Shown here one piece after another: positions 34,985 to 42,926 of a DNA stretch of 64,000 bases. How positions within the stretch are numbered: position 1 is the stretch's first letter; the number at the start of each line of letters is the position of its first letter. The notes beneath the pieces were generated by a model. The model saw only the letters and a list, made by a program, of their open reading frames with translations. It was not told the DNA's origin and searched no databases. The position numbers and the translations under genes were made by a program. The DNA lies in the NCBI GenBank assembly GCA_965200885.1, contig OZ241737.1, positions 1,426,001 to 1,490,000 of the forward strand, written 5' to 3'. Source of the stretch: MPNP01 sp026710155 (lineage in GTDB: Bacteria > Pseudomonadota > Alphaproteobacteria > Rhodobacterales > Rhodobacteraceae).

Positions 34985-36738
34985 CAGCGCCCAACTTTGC
35001 CATGTTGCAAGCCATCCTTGACAATTTGTCGGATGGTGTTTTGGTGATTGATTTTGACAGTTCAATCCGTATGGCCAATCCGGCTTTTTGCCAAATGTTT
35101 GCCCTTGCCAATGATGATGTTGTGGGTCGCAATTTTGGCGAATTGTTTGTGCTCTCGGAGGATTTTGATGCCTTCAGCGAAGCGGTCCTTGATGCGGTGA
35201 CCAAGCACGGTGATGTTGACAAACGTGTTGTGCAGATCCGCTCAGAAGAAAAATTGGTTTCCCTGACCTTCACCGCCTCGCTTCTCATGGAGGCAGGCGA
35301 GCGTACAGCGGTGATTGTAACATTGTCCGATATAACTGAAATTCGGGAATTGCGCGATACACAGCTCCTTCAGGCCGAGGTTATCGGAGACCAACTCGGC
35401 CAGTTGCGTGATGCCTATCGTGATCTCGAGTCCCGCAACGAAGCTCTTCAAACCATGACCCAAAGGGTGCGAGCGGTGCGAGGCGTTGCAATCACTTTTG
35501 TTGCGGTGCTGTTTCTTGGCATTGGGGCGTGGTATCTTCGTCCGTTGGACCTTTTTAATGCGGTTGTGGCACCCAATCCTTCCGTTCCCATAGAGCTGGC
35601 GGCACAGCGTCCAACATTTATTGTTTCGCCAAGGGATTTGAGTTCGACAATTAATCTTCGTGGCAATCTTTCGCCAGGGCGTGCAGCGGAAATTGTCAGC
35701 CCGATTGAAAGTCATGTAAGCACAGTCTATGTATCACCGGGTGATCTCGTCATGGCGGGCGACCGTTTGCTTGATCTTGAGACGGGCAATCTCGCAGCAG
35801 AACTTCGGCAGGCGGAAGTTGACAATATCCAGGCGACCGAGCGACTTACCGAACTGGAGAATTGGGAGAACAGTGCAGATGTAGCCCGTTCTCGCCGTGC
35901 ACTCCGCCAAGCCAAAGTTGCTCTGGATGACGCTGAGTTACAACTTAGCCGCAACCAGTTTCTACTGGATCGTGGCCTGATCCCTTCTTCACAATTTGAA
36001 GAGGCGGAGCGTAATCGGGAAAGCCGACGATTGGAAGTTGAAGAGGCGGAGCGGGAGTTAAAATTGGTTGAGAGTAAAGGGACTGGAGATCCGCTGCGAA
36101 TAGCACGCCTGCAAGCGCAATCATCGGATGAGCGGCTGCAAACAGCGCAAGCAAATTTGGAACTTGCACAGGTATCGACACCGATCAATGGAATTGTTAT
36201 TTCGGCACCGAGGTCACAAGCCGGACCTTTAGCGAGGGGGCGGCCGGTATCCCAGGGTGAATTGTTGCTGACGGTCGCCGATATGGAGCAGCTCTCAGTG
36301 GTCACAAGTGTAGATGAAGTTGATTTGCACAAGGTCAAAGCAGGACAGGATGCATGGATTAGTGGTCCCGGTTTTGCCAATATCCAAGTTGATGGGCAGG
36401 TAGAACGTGTTTCTTCACGCGCCCTCTCAGGGGCGCATCGCGGTGGTCCTCAATTTGAAATTGTCATTCTTCTCGACAAACTTGAAGGGCCTGCGCTTGA
36501 AAAGTTGCGTGTTGGCATGTCGGCCTTTGTGACTATTGTTATTCATGATCAGAAAGATGCCTTGCTTGTTCCGCTCAGTGCCGTGCAGCAACGCAATGGC
36601 AAGGCATGGCTTTATATTCTACCCGAGGGCGAAACGGAAGCCGAGCTCCGCGAAGTTGAGACGGGTTTGACCACCCTTGACTCGGTGGAAGTGTTAAAAG
36701 GTCTTGCAGCAGGCGAGACCGTGTTGTTGTCCCCATGA
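34981..36738 (+). CDS. Periplasmic adaptor (HlyD/MacA type) with N-terminal cytoplasmic PAS domain
   Basis: The protein has 585 residues from the ATG at 34981 (ATGA overlap). Residues 8-120 form a PAS domain: ILDNLSDGVLVIDFDSSIRM, NPAFCQMF, VGRNFGELF and the closing VTLSDITEIRELRD. Residues 121-165 are a coiled-coil linker (QLRDAYRDLESRNEALQ), and 168-186 a membrane helix. From about 205 it is a normal membrane-fusion protein: first half of the lipoyl-like hybrid (SPIESHVSTVYVSPGDLV), a long helical hairpin (residues about 270-380), second half (VSTPINGIVIS), and beta-barrel and membrane-proximal domains (LLVPLSAVQQRNGKAWLYIL). The PAS domain would lie in the cytoplasm beside the MacB ATPase, suggesting ligand- or redox-gated efflux. 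No kinase or output domain is present. Confidence 0.88.
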   Translation: MTAPNFAMLQAILDNLSDGVLVIDFDSSIRMANPAFCQMFALANDDVVGRNFGELFVLSEDFDAFSEAVLDAVTKHGDVDKRVVQIRSEEKLVSLTFTASLLMEAGERTAVIVTLSDITEIRELRDTQLLQAEVIGDQLGQLRDAYRDLESRNEALQTMTQRVRAVRGVAITFVAVLFLGIGAWYLRPLDLFNAVVAPNPSVPIELAAQRPTFIVSPRDLSSTINLRGNLSPGRAAEIVSPIESHVSTVYVSPGDLVMAGDRLLDLETGNLAAELRQAEVDNIQATERLTELENWENSADVARSRRALRQAKVALDDAELQLSRNQFLLDRGLIPSSQFEEAERNRESRRLEVEEAERELKLVESKGTGDPLRIARLQAQSSDERLQTAQANLELAQVSTPINGIVISAPRSQAGPLARGRPVSQGELLLTVADMEQLSVVTSVDEVDLHKVKAGQDAWISGPGFANIQVDGQVERVSSRALSGAHRGGPQFEIVILLDKLEGPALEKLRVGMSAFVTIVIHDQKDALLVPLSAVQQRNGKAWLYILPEGETEAELREVETGLTTLDSVEVLKGLAAGETVLLSP

Positions 36739-36751
36739 CCATGGTGCTCGC

Positions 36752-37441
36752 ATGTTAAGACTTGAAGATGTTCGACGCTCGTTTCAGCTTGGACCGGTGA
36801 CCACGGAGGTGCTCCACGGCGTGAATCTCAATGTTGTTAGAGGGGATTTAATGTCAATCATGGGTCCCTCGGGCAGCGGCAAGACGACCTTGATGAATAT
36901 CATTGGACTTCTCGACCGACCGAGTTCGGGTACGTGTTGGATTGAAGAGCGTGATATTGCCAATCTGCGCGATGACGAATTGTCCGCCTTGAGGAACCGA
37001 AAGATTGGGTTCGTTTTTCAGTCGTTTCATCTTTTGTCGCAACTCTCGGCCATAGAAAATGTTTGTTTACCGCTTGTCTATCGAGGAACCACTCGCGGTG
37101 CTGCGCGAAAGCGAGCTGGTACTCTGCTTGAGCAAGTCGGTATGGGTCAAAGAAAGAACCATCGTCCAAGCCAGTTATCGGGAGGACAAAAACAAAGAGT
37201 TGCTATCGCCCGGGCGCTGGTTGGTAATCCTGCACTGTTACTTGCCGATGAGCCCACTGGGGCTTTGGACCCGGAGACGACCGCCGATGTAATGGACCTA
37301 CTCCTCAAACTGAACACTGAACAAGGGGTCACCATTCTGATCATTACGCACGACTCTTTGGTCGCGGCCCAATGTATCCGGCAAATGCAAATTCATCAAG
37401 GTCGTCTCATTGAGCAAACTGCTTCGGGTGAGGATGTATGA
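36752..37441 (+). CDS. MacB/LolD-type ABC transporter ATPase
   Basis: The protein has 229 residues from the ATG at 36752 (MLRLEDVRRSFQLG); upstream frame residues lack family similarity. Walker A GPSGSGKTT, Q-loop FVFQSFHLL, signature LSGGQKQR, Walker B LLLADEPTGALD and H-loop THD are all present, so it should be active. It powers the permease encoded next, which overlaps its stop by four bases. Together they act as the mechanotransmission motor of the tripartite pump. Confidence 0.92.
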   Translation: MLRLEDVRRSFQLGPVTTEVLHGVNLNVVRGDLMSIMGPSGSGKTTLMNIIGLLDRPSSGTCWIEERDIANLRDDELSALRNRKIGFVFQSFHLLSQLSAIENVCLPLVYRGTTRGAARKRAGTLLEQVGMGQRKNHRPSQLSGGQKQRVAIARALVGNPALLLADEPTGALDPETTADVMDLLLKLNTEQGVTILIITHDSLVAAQCIRQMQIHQGRLIEQTASGEDV

Positions 37442-38634
37442 GGGTTTTCTCGGTCCTGATATTCAATGGCAGAGAAGCTGTTAGCAGCTTACGCCGCAAT
37501 GGGTTGCGCACTATACTGGGACTGATCGGCGTCATTATTGGTGTTTCCTCGGTTATCGCCATGGTTTCTTTAGGTGAGATGGCCAAGCAACAGGCCCGCA
37601 AACAGTTTGAGGCTCTGGGAACTGACCTCGTTGTCATTCGCAATAATCAGGGCCAAGGCCAAAGCGGGATTGGCATTGCTGATGCCTTGCAACTTGCCGA
37701 CAAGGAAGCATCAATCTTGAATTCCGCCCCACGTATCCTAGGCAATGGCTCATTCCGCTACGGCGGCAAGGAAGTTGGGTATGGTTCCATCCAGGGTGTT
37801 ACCCGAGCCTTTGCCGGTGTCAGCAAACTGCCGCTGAAAGAGGGGCGGTTTGTGACCATTTTCGATGTCAATCAAAACTACACCGTTGTGGGCCACACAA
37901 TTGCCGAAAAAATGCTTGCCACCGGGACCTCTGACCTTTTGGGTGAACTCATTGAACTCAATGGAATCTTATTTACGGTCATTGGTATTCTGGACCATTA
38001 TGAGGAAAGCTATGCACTTCCTGTTCATGTTGGTGCCAACGAGTCTGTCTTTATTCCTATCACCACATCAAGGCGTATAGATTCAAACCAGCCTATCGAT
38101 GTCATCATCGCTGTCGCCGATCGCTCTATCGATCATGAAACTGCCAAAAGTGACATTCAAAAATACTTGAATTCTGTTACACCACAAGGCCAATTTGATA
38201 TCACCACAGCCAAGGAACTCATCGCCCAAATGGAGCAACAGATGGGTATCTTTACACTCCTTCTGGGAGCGGTCGGCAGCATCTCCCTTGTTGTTGGTGG
38301 GATTGGTGTCATGAATATCATGCTTGTCTCGGTGGCTGAACGGCGCGTGGAAATCGCTATTCGGAGGGCTCTAGGGGCTCGTAAGCGGGACATTCGCAGC
38401 CAATTCCTTATTGAATCAATCATTCTGACGACTGCCGGCGGTATTTTTGGCACTGGCCTTGGTCTGGTGGCTACATGGGGTATCAGTCGTTTTACCAACT
38501 GGGATTTTCTGATCTCATGGATTTCAGTTTCCAGTGGTCTTGGAACAGCTGTGGGGGTTGGCCTGTTCTTCGGTTTTCAACCTGCCCATCAGGCCTCACA
38601 ACTTGATCCGATTGCGGGGTTGCAAGGCAACTGA
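37438..38634 (+). CDS. MacB-type ABC transporter permease (FtsX fold)
   Basis: The protein has 398 residues. The first membrane helix follows EAVSSLRRNGLRTILGLIGV, with GVSSVIAMVSLGEMA. A periplasmic MacB core domain spans about residues 50-255. Three further helices follow in the FtsX domain (GAVGSISLVVGGIGVMNIML, then RRALGARKRDIRSQFL, then the last helices), ending with the coupling PAHQASQLDPI. It is the fourth and last gene of the operon. Substrates of such pumps include peptides, antibiotics and lipids; none can be named here. Confidence 0.92.
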   Translation: MRVFSVLIFNGREAVSSLRRNGLRTILGLIGVIIGVSSVIAMVSLGEMAKQQARKQFEALGTDLVVIRNNQGQGQSGIGIADALQLADKEASILNSAPRILGNGSFRYGGKEVGYGSIQGVTRAFAGVSKLPLKEGRFVTIFDVNQNYTVVGHTIAEKMLATGTSDLLGELIELNGILFTVIGILDHYEESYALPVHVGANESVFIPITTSRRIDSNQPIDVIIAVADRSIDHETAKSDIQKYLNSVTPQGQFDITTAKELIAQMEQQMGIFTLLLGAVGSISLVVGGIGVMNIMLVSVAERRVEIAIRRALGARKRDIRSQFLIESIILTTAGGIFGTGLGLVATWGISRFTNWDFLISWISVSSGLGTAVGVGLFFGFQPAHQASQLDPIAGLQGN

Positions 38635-38826
38635 CCGACTTCTTCCCGGTCTGTTAGCGCATGTTGACTTTCACTTTGTAGCAGGTTCCTGTCACCCGTT
38701 TAATTGCGGCATATTAACTGGCAGCAGTTTTGTCGTGGCGTGTTACCACACCCGTAGAGTTGATCAAAAGTCATGATTCGCTTCCAATTACCTACTCACG
38801 GGTAGTCTGGCCCATCAGGAAGTGAC

Positions 38827-38961
38827 ATGCTGCCAATTGCGACTAAACCAATGAACTCACCAGACTTCTCTCGCGTACTTTTGGACAACTTCAATCGCCT
38901 CATCCTCGACCTTGGCAAAATCGGCACCAGAATCATCGGTCTCCAAAATGCTCTCAGATAA
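38827..38961 (+). CDS. Possible small protein (44 aa)
   Basis: A short ATG frame preceded by AGGAAGTG reads MLPIATKPMNSPDFSRVLLD and continues with LILDLGKIGTRIIGLQNALR. Codon use is normal and the product is a likely amphipathic helix. No family was recognised. Only the ribosome site and composition support it. Confidence 0.3.
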   Translation: MLPIATKPMNSPDFSRVLLDNFNRLILDLGKIGTRIIGLQNALR

Positions 38962-39020
38962 TTAAACAAGTTCGGAAGCGATATCCTGCAGTATTTTTGG
39001 CACCATCATGCGGTAATGAT

Positions 39021-39245
39021 ATGTACACAAAGGTGTTAAGCCCTTTCAAGTATGTTAAATTACTCTCTAATGAGAGCAGTAACAATAAAAAAATTCTATA
39101 CACTCTAATCGTTGTTCTTGTAATCTTTCTGGTTGTCAGAATACCTGTCCATATGATACTTTTGACATTAGGACTACTATGGTTAGAAGCATATACAATA
39201 TACAATCAACATATCTGGATTGATTTTCAAAAATTGTATGGGTAG
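39021..39245 (+). CDS. Possible small membrane protein (74 aa)
   Basis: The ATG frame ends 15 bases before the methyltransferase start. A hydrophobic stretch, ILYTLIVVLVIFLVVRIPVH then MILLTLGLLWLEAY, would give one or two membrane helices. Similar AT-rich composition to the following restriction-modification pair suggests it belongs to that unit. No family was recognised. Confidence 0.35.
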   Translation: MYTKVLSPFKYVKLLSNESSNNKKILYTLIVVLVIFLVVRIPVHMILLTLGLLWLEAYTIYNQHIWIDFQKLYG

Positions 39246-39260
39246 TGAGGCTAGAAAGTA

Positions 39261-40073
39261 ATGAATTCACTGTTTGACGTACAAACAGAAATACAAACTG
39301 GAAAAATCTACAATGAGTGTTGTTTGGACACCATGAGTCAAATCAGAGACAGGTTTGTCGATTTGGTAATTACCAGCCCTCCATATGATGAGATGAGACA
39401 ATATTCAGGAAACGATTTTTTCCAATTTGAAGATATTGCCCATGAATTGTTTCGTATCGTTAAAGATGGAGGAGTTCTCGTTTGGGTTATTGGAGACCAA
39501 ACCATTCAAGGTAATGAAACAGGAACGAGCTTTCGTCATGCTCTTTACTTTAGAGATGAAGTTGGTTTCAATCTCTTTGACACGATGATTTATGTAAAAC
39601 CACCCAGAGGTGCTGTAGGAAACAACAAAACATATTGGCAATCATTCGAGTATATGTTTGTTCTTTCAAAAGGAAAACCCAAAACAATAAACTTAATTTA
39701 TGACCGACCCAACAAAGAATCACGCAAGGGTGACAAGGGTACAAAACGACTTGCCAACGGTCGGTTGCTCAACTTGCAGAGAACTGGTTATGGAAAGTTT
39801 GGAAGACGAACCAATGTTTGGGAGTTTATGACTGGTAAAAACCACTCAACAAAAGATCAAATTGCATTTCAACACCCTGCAATATTCCCAGAACAACTGG
39901 CGCATGACCATATCATTACCTGGAGCGATCCAAATGATATTGTTTACGATCCGTTTATGGGAAGCGGCACGACTGCTAAAATGGCTATCCTTACTTATAG
40001 GAGATGGATCGGAAGCGAAATATGTAAGGATTATTGTCGCTTAGCAGAAGAAAGAATATCAAATGCTATGTGA
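39261..40073 (+). CDS. Site-specific DNA methyltransferase (TSPPY, likely cytosine-N4)
   Basis: The protein has 270 residues. The catalytic motif TSPPY at 38-42 is typical of N4-cytosine methyltransferases, though some adenine enzymes share it. DGGVLVWVIGDQT follows. The SAM motif YDPFMGSGTTAKMA lies near 227-240, after motif IV, so the enzyme is beta class. It overlaps the nuclease gene by 11 bases, indicating one transcript. It should protect host sites from that nuclease. Confidence 0.87.
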   Translation: MNSLFDVQTEIQTGKIYNECCLDTMSQIRDRFVDLVITSPPYDEMRQYSGNDFFQFEDIAHELFRIVKDGGVLVWVIGDQTIQGNETGTSFRHALYFRDEVGFNLFDTMIYVKPPRGAVGNNKTYWQSFEYMFVLSKGKPKTINLIYDRPNKESRKGDKGTKRLANGRLLNLQRTGYGKFGRRTNVWEFMTGKNHSTKDQIAFQHPAIFPEQLAHDHIITWSDPNDIVYDPFMGSGTTAKMAILTYRRWIGSEICKDYCRLAEERISNAM

Positions 40074-40542
40074 TGAATGTCGTAAACAGCAAGTCATTGA
40101 TGGAGAAGAGTATTGCATGGACTGCATGACTGCAACCAAGGAATGTAGGGGTTGTCATGCAGTTTTAAGTATATTTGAATTTGAAAAAAATCAAAGAACG
40201 CCATCAGGAATAAGAAATAGAAGAGCTGAATGCAAGGAATGCAGGAAAAAGCGTGAGGGTAAAAAACCTACAAAAAAACAGTTAGAGGAGTTTTATAGAA
40301 CCAAACCCAAACCTCCCTTAGGGGATACTTTTGAATGTCCTATTTGCTTGAGAATGTTCACGGTTACCAACAACCAATCCATCAATTTGGATCATGATCA
40401 TGGGACAGGAGAAATTCGAGGATGGATTTGCGGTTCTTGCAATACTGCAGTAGGAAAACTCGAAGACGACATTTCAATTTTGGCAAGAGCCATAATTTGG
40501 ATCAATACTGCTGGCAAAGGACTGCCAAATTCAAATTTCTAG
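40063..40542 (+). CDS. HNH / endonuclease VII-like nuclease, likely restriction partner
   Basis: The protein has 159 residues. The N-terminal half has paired cysteines (CDEC, CMDC, CRGC, CKEC) suggesting one or two zinc ribbons. The catalytic half has CPIC at 92-95, LDHDHGTGEIRG at 109-120 and CGSCN at 123-128. This is the zinc-bound HNH pattern of T4 endonuclease VII-type enzymes, with H111 and H113 in the DHDH segment and N128 as catalytic candidates. Overlap with the methyltransferase gene argues for a type II restriction role rather than Holliday-junction cleavage. Confidence 0.82.
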   Translation: MLCDECRKQQVIDGEEYCMDCMTATKECRGCHAVLSIFEFEKNQRTPSGIRNRRAECKECRKKREGKKPTKKQLEEFYRTKPKPPLGDTFECPICLRMFTVTNNQSINLDHDHGTGEIRGWICGSCNTAVGKLEDDISILARAIIWINTAGKGLPNSNF

Positions 40543-40823
40543 TTTCAATAATTCAAGGATCAATAATCAAATTTTGGAACTGTTCACGCACTCCTTCAAT
40601 CAGATGAAGTCTATCTTTCCAGATAAATCGATTCGAATATTTAAACTGCCCAATTTCTATGGTTAAGAAGGGATTTAGAGCCTTTGTTTTCATTTTATGA
40701 TGTGCTATATGTTATGAAAAACAAACAACTTATCAGGAAAATTTGGATTTTTTAATTCCTCCTTTAAAGCAAAGACAAGATAACACCATATATGTTTTAC
40801 AATATTATTGAACCGGGTTTGTT

Positions 40824-41420
40824 TTGACAGGCAAAACTTCGATTTTCAAAAACGATTTACGTAAAGTTGCAAAAAGCAGGCGAAGCAGGATTTATTCTGT
40901 CAAATCGGAAAAAAATGCACAAAAAATGTTGGCAGATTATCTTCTTCGAAAGGTAAAGGTACATCAAATCATAGCCAGCTATAGCCCCATTCAATCCGAA
41001 ATCAACCCCATGGGAGCTATAGAAAGGTTGGCCGAGAGGGGATATCGGATGAGTCTGCCGGTTGTCATTGCTAGGAACCAGCCCCTGAAGTTCAGATCCT
41101 GGAGGATCGACGATGAATTGATTGTGGGTGATTACGGAGTGTCCATTCCCAAAGGAGGAAATTGGGTTGTTCCGGAGGTAATAATTACACCTCTTCTGGC
41201 TTTTGATGATAAAGGATATAGACTTGGGTATGGCGGTGGATTTTATGATCGTACCTTGGAGAAGTTTAAAAGGGAGAAAGGTGTAAAAGCTGTCGGGTTT
41301 GCCTTTTCCGGGCAATATTGTGAGGATATGCCCCAAGATGAATATGATTATAAACTGGATACAATTGTTACTGAGCAGGGAATAACCGAGATTGGTAAAA
41401 CACAACAAAGGAATGATTAA
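40824..41420 (+). CDS. 5-formyltetrahydrofolate cyclo-ligase
   Basis: The protein has 198 residues. It converts 5-formyl- to 5,10-methenyl-tetrahydrofolate with ATP. Landmarks: IASYSPIQSEINP in the substrate part; PLLAFDDKGYRLGYGGGFYDR, the family signature, quoted in part; and the C-terminal MPQDEYDYKLDTIVTE. The start is TTG at 40824 because no ATG precedes the conserved region in frame. The stop is immediately followed by the YmdB-type gene, so they are co-transcribed. The 281-base gap before it shows nothing clear. Confidence 0.9.
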   Translation: MTGKTSIFKNDLRKVAKSRRSRIYSVKSEKNAQKMLADYLLRKVKVHQIIASYSPIQSEINPMGAIERLAERGYRMSLPVVIARNQPLKFRSWRIDDELIVGDYGVSIPKGGNWVVPEVIITPLLAFDDKGYRLGYGGGFYDRTLEKFKREKGVKAVGFAFSGQYCEDMPQDEYDYKLDTIVTEQGITEIGKTQQRND

Positions 41421-42224
41421 ATGCGGATACTGTTTTTGGGAGATGTCTTCGGAAGAAATGCCCGTGATAAGGTTGCCTCTTCCGTGAAGGGGTTAAGAGA
41501 GGAGTTGAAACTTGATTTTGTCATTGCCAACGGCGAAAACGCAACCCAGGGCAAAGGAATAAATCCCAGGCATGCAGAGGAACTCTTGAAATCGGGTATT
41601 GATTGCATGACTCTGGGAGATCATGCCTTTGACCAACGAACCCTTTTAACCTCACTTGATAGCTATACCAATATTATCAGACCACTGAATTTGGGCAGGG
41701 GGCTGCCCGGCAAGGGTTTTGGGATATGTAAAACCGAAAAGGGACAGAGGGTTTTGGTCATGATCGCCCTAGGGCAGGTCTTCATGAAGCAACCGTACGA
41801 TAATCCGATCAGGTTTGTTGATGATGTCCTGGCTAAATATCCTTTGGGCAAAAGTGTTGATGCGATAGCAATTGATTTTCATTGTGAGGCGACTTCAGAA
41901 AAGATGATTGCCGGTCGGATATGGGACGGCAGAGTCTCCCTGGTGGCAGGCACACACACTCATATACCGACCTCTGATGCAAGAATCCTGCCCGGTGGAA
42001 CCGGTTATATCACAGATGTTGGCATGTGTGGTGCCTATGATTCAATAATCGGCATGGATCCAATCGTGCCAATGGAACGATTTTCAGCGGGTTTTTCAAA
42101 AGGCAAAATGATACCTGCCGAGAATGACACAACCTTATGTGGGGTTGTCATTGAAACGGATGATGAAACCGGATTGGCTATATCAATCAAGCAATTGTTG
42201 CGGGGTGGGATACTTGGCGAGTGA
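41421..42224 (+). CDS. YmdB-family metallophosphoesterase (TIGR00282)
   Basis: The protein has 267 residues. Metal ligands are in MRILFLGDVFG, IANGENATQGKGI, CMTLGDHAFD and GTHTHIPTSDARILP. The last of these, with DFHCEATSEK, identifies the YmdB branch of calcineurin-like phosphoesterases, cyclic nucleotide phosphodiesterases studied in Bacillus. It begins one base after the cyclo-ligase stop. Confidence 0.92.
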   Translation: MRILFLGDVFGRNARDKVASSVKGLREELKLDFVIANGENATQGKGINPRHAEELLKSGIDCMTLGDHAFDQRTLLTSLDSYTNIIRPLNLGRGLPGKGFGICKTEKGQRVLVMIALGQVFMKQPYDNPIRFVDDVLAKYPLGKSVDAIAIDFHCEATSEKMIAGRIWDGRVSLVAGTHTHIPTSDARILPGGTGYITDVGMCGAYDSIIGMDPIVPMERFSAGFSKGKMIPAENDTTLCGVVIETDDETGLAISIKQLLRGGILGE

Positions 42225-42232
42225 TTCTATAA

Positions 42233-42916
42233 ATGGCCGCGCCTCTTTCGATCATCATTCCAACCAATGATTCTGCAAGGGATCTTCCAGATACCGTTGC
42301 TTCCTTGTTCGAAGGTTTGCAGGATGGCTTGATAAGGGAATTGATCATTTGCGATTCCACTGATGACAACTCGGTTGAAACAATTGCTGACAAATTGGGT
42401 GCGGTATTCATACAATCAGCCAAGGGGAGAGGCACACAATTGAGGAAGGGTGCCAAACACTCCTCAGGGGAGTGGATGTTGTTCCTGCATGCCGATACGC
42501 ATCTCGGTGAAGGATGGAACAGGATTGTTTCAGATTTCATCAACTCAAATCCAGACCAGGCTGGATACTTCCGCCTGAAATTCAGGCACCAGGGCTTATT
42601 CCCACATATTGTAGCCGGTTGGGCCAATCTAAGATCAACCCTTTTTGATCTTCCTTATGGTGATCAGGGATTATTGATTTCCAAAACCCTCTATGATCAA
42701 ATTGGTGGGTTTAAGGCCATACCCCTGATGGAGGATGTAGACCTTTGCCGCAAGTTGAAGGGTAAACTTATAATGCTGGATGGATTGGTTTCGACAAGTG
42801 CCAGGAGACAGGTGAAGAATGGCTGGATTAGAAGTGGTCTGGGTAATCTTTGGATATTGACCCGGTATTGTCTAGGCAGTTCACCTGAAACCTTGTTCAA
42901 CAAATACTATAAATAA
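42233..42916 (+). CDS. Family 2 glycosyltransferase
   Basis: The protein has 227 residues. GT-A fold features: LSIIIPTNDSARDLPDTVAS at the N-terminus, ELIICDSTDDNS, AKGRGTQLRKGA, metal-binding FLHADTHL, and GYFRLKF then YGDQGLLISKTLYDQIGGF with the acceptor-side MEDVDLCRKL. It resembles the TIGR04283 group of short GT2 enzymes. The acceptor is unknown. It starts 8 bases after the phosphoesterase stop and probably belongs to the same operon. Confidence 0.85.
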   Translation: MAAPLSIIIPTNDSARDLPDTVASLFEGLQDGLIRELIICDSTDDNSVETIADKLGAVFIQSAKGRGTQLRKGAKHSSGEWMLFLHADTHLGEGWNRIVSDFINSNPDQAGYFRLKFRHQGLFPHIVAGWANLRSTLFDLPYGDQGLLISKTLYDQIGGFKAIPLMEDVDLCRKLKGKLIMLDGLVSTSARRQVKNGWIRSGLGNLWILTRYCLGSSPETLFNKYYK

Positions 42917-42926
42917 TCAGGCATTG

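Noticed and set aside
40543..40823. 6S RNA upstream of the 5-formyltetrahydrofolate cyclo-ligase gene
   Set aside because: The location is classic for 6S RNA, but I could not trace the long rod with a central bubble in this AT-rich sequence, so no RNA is called.
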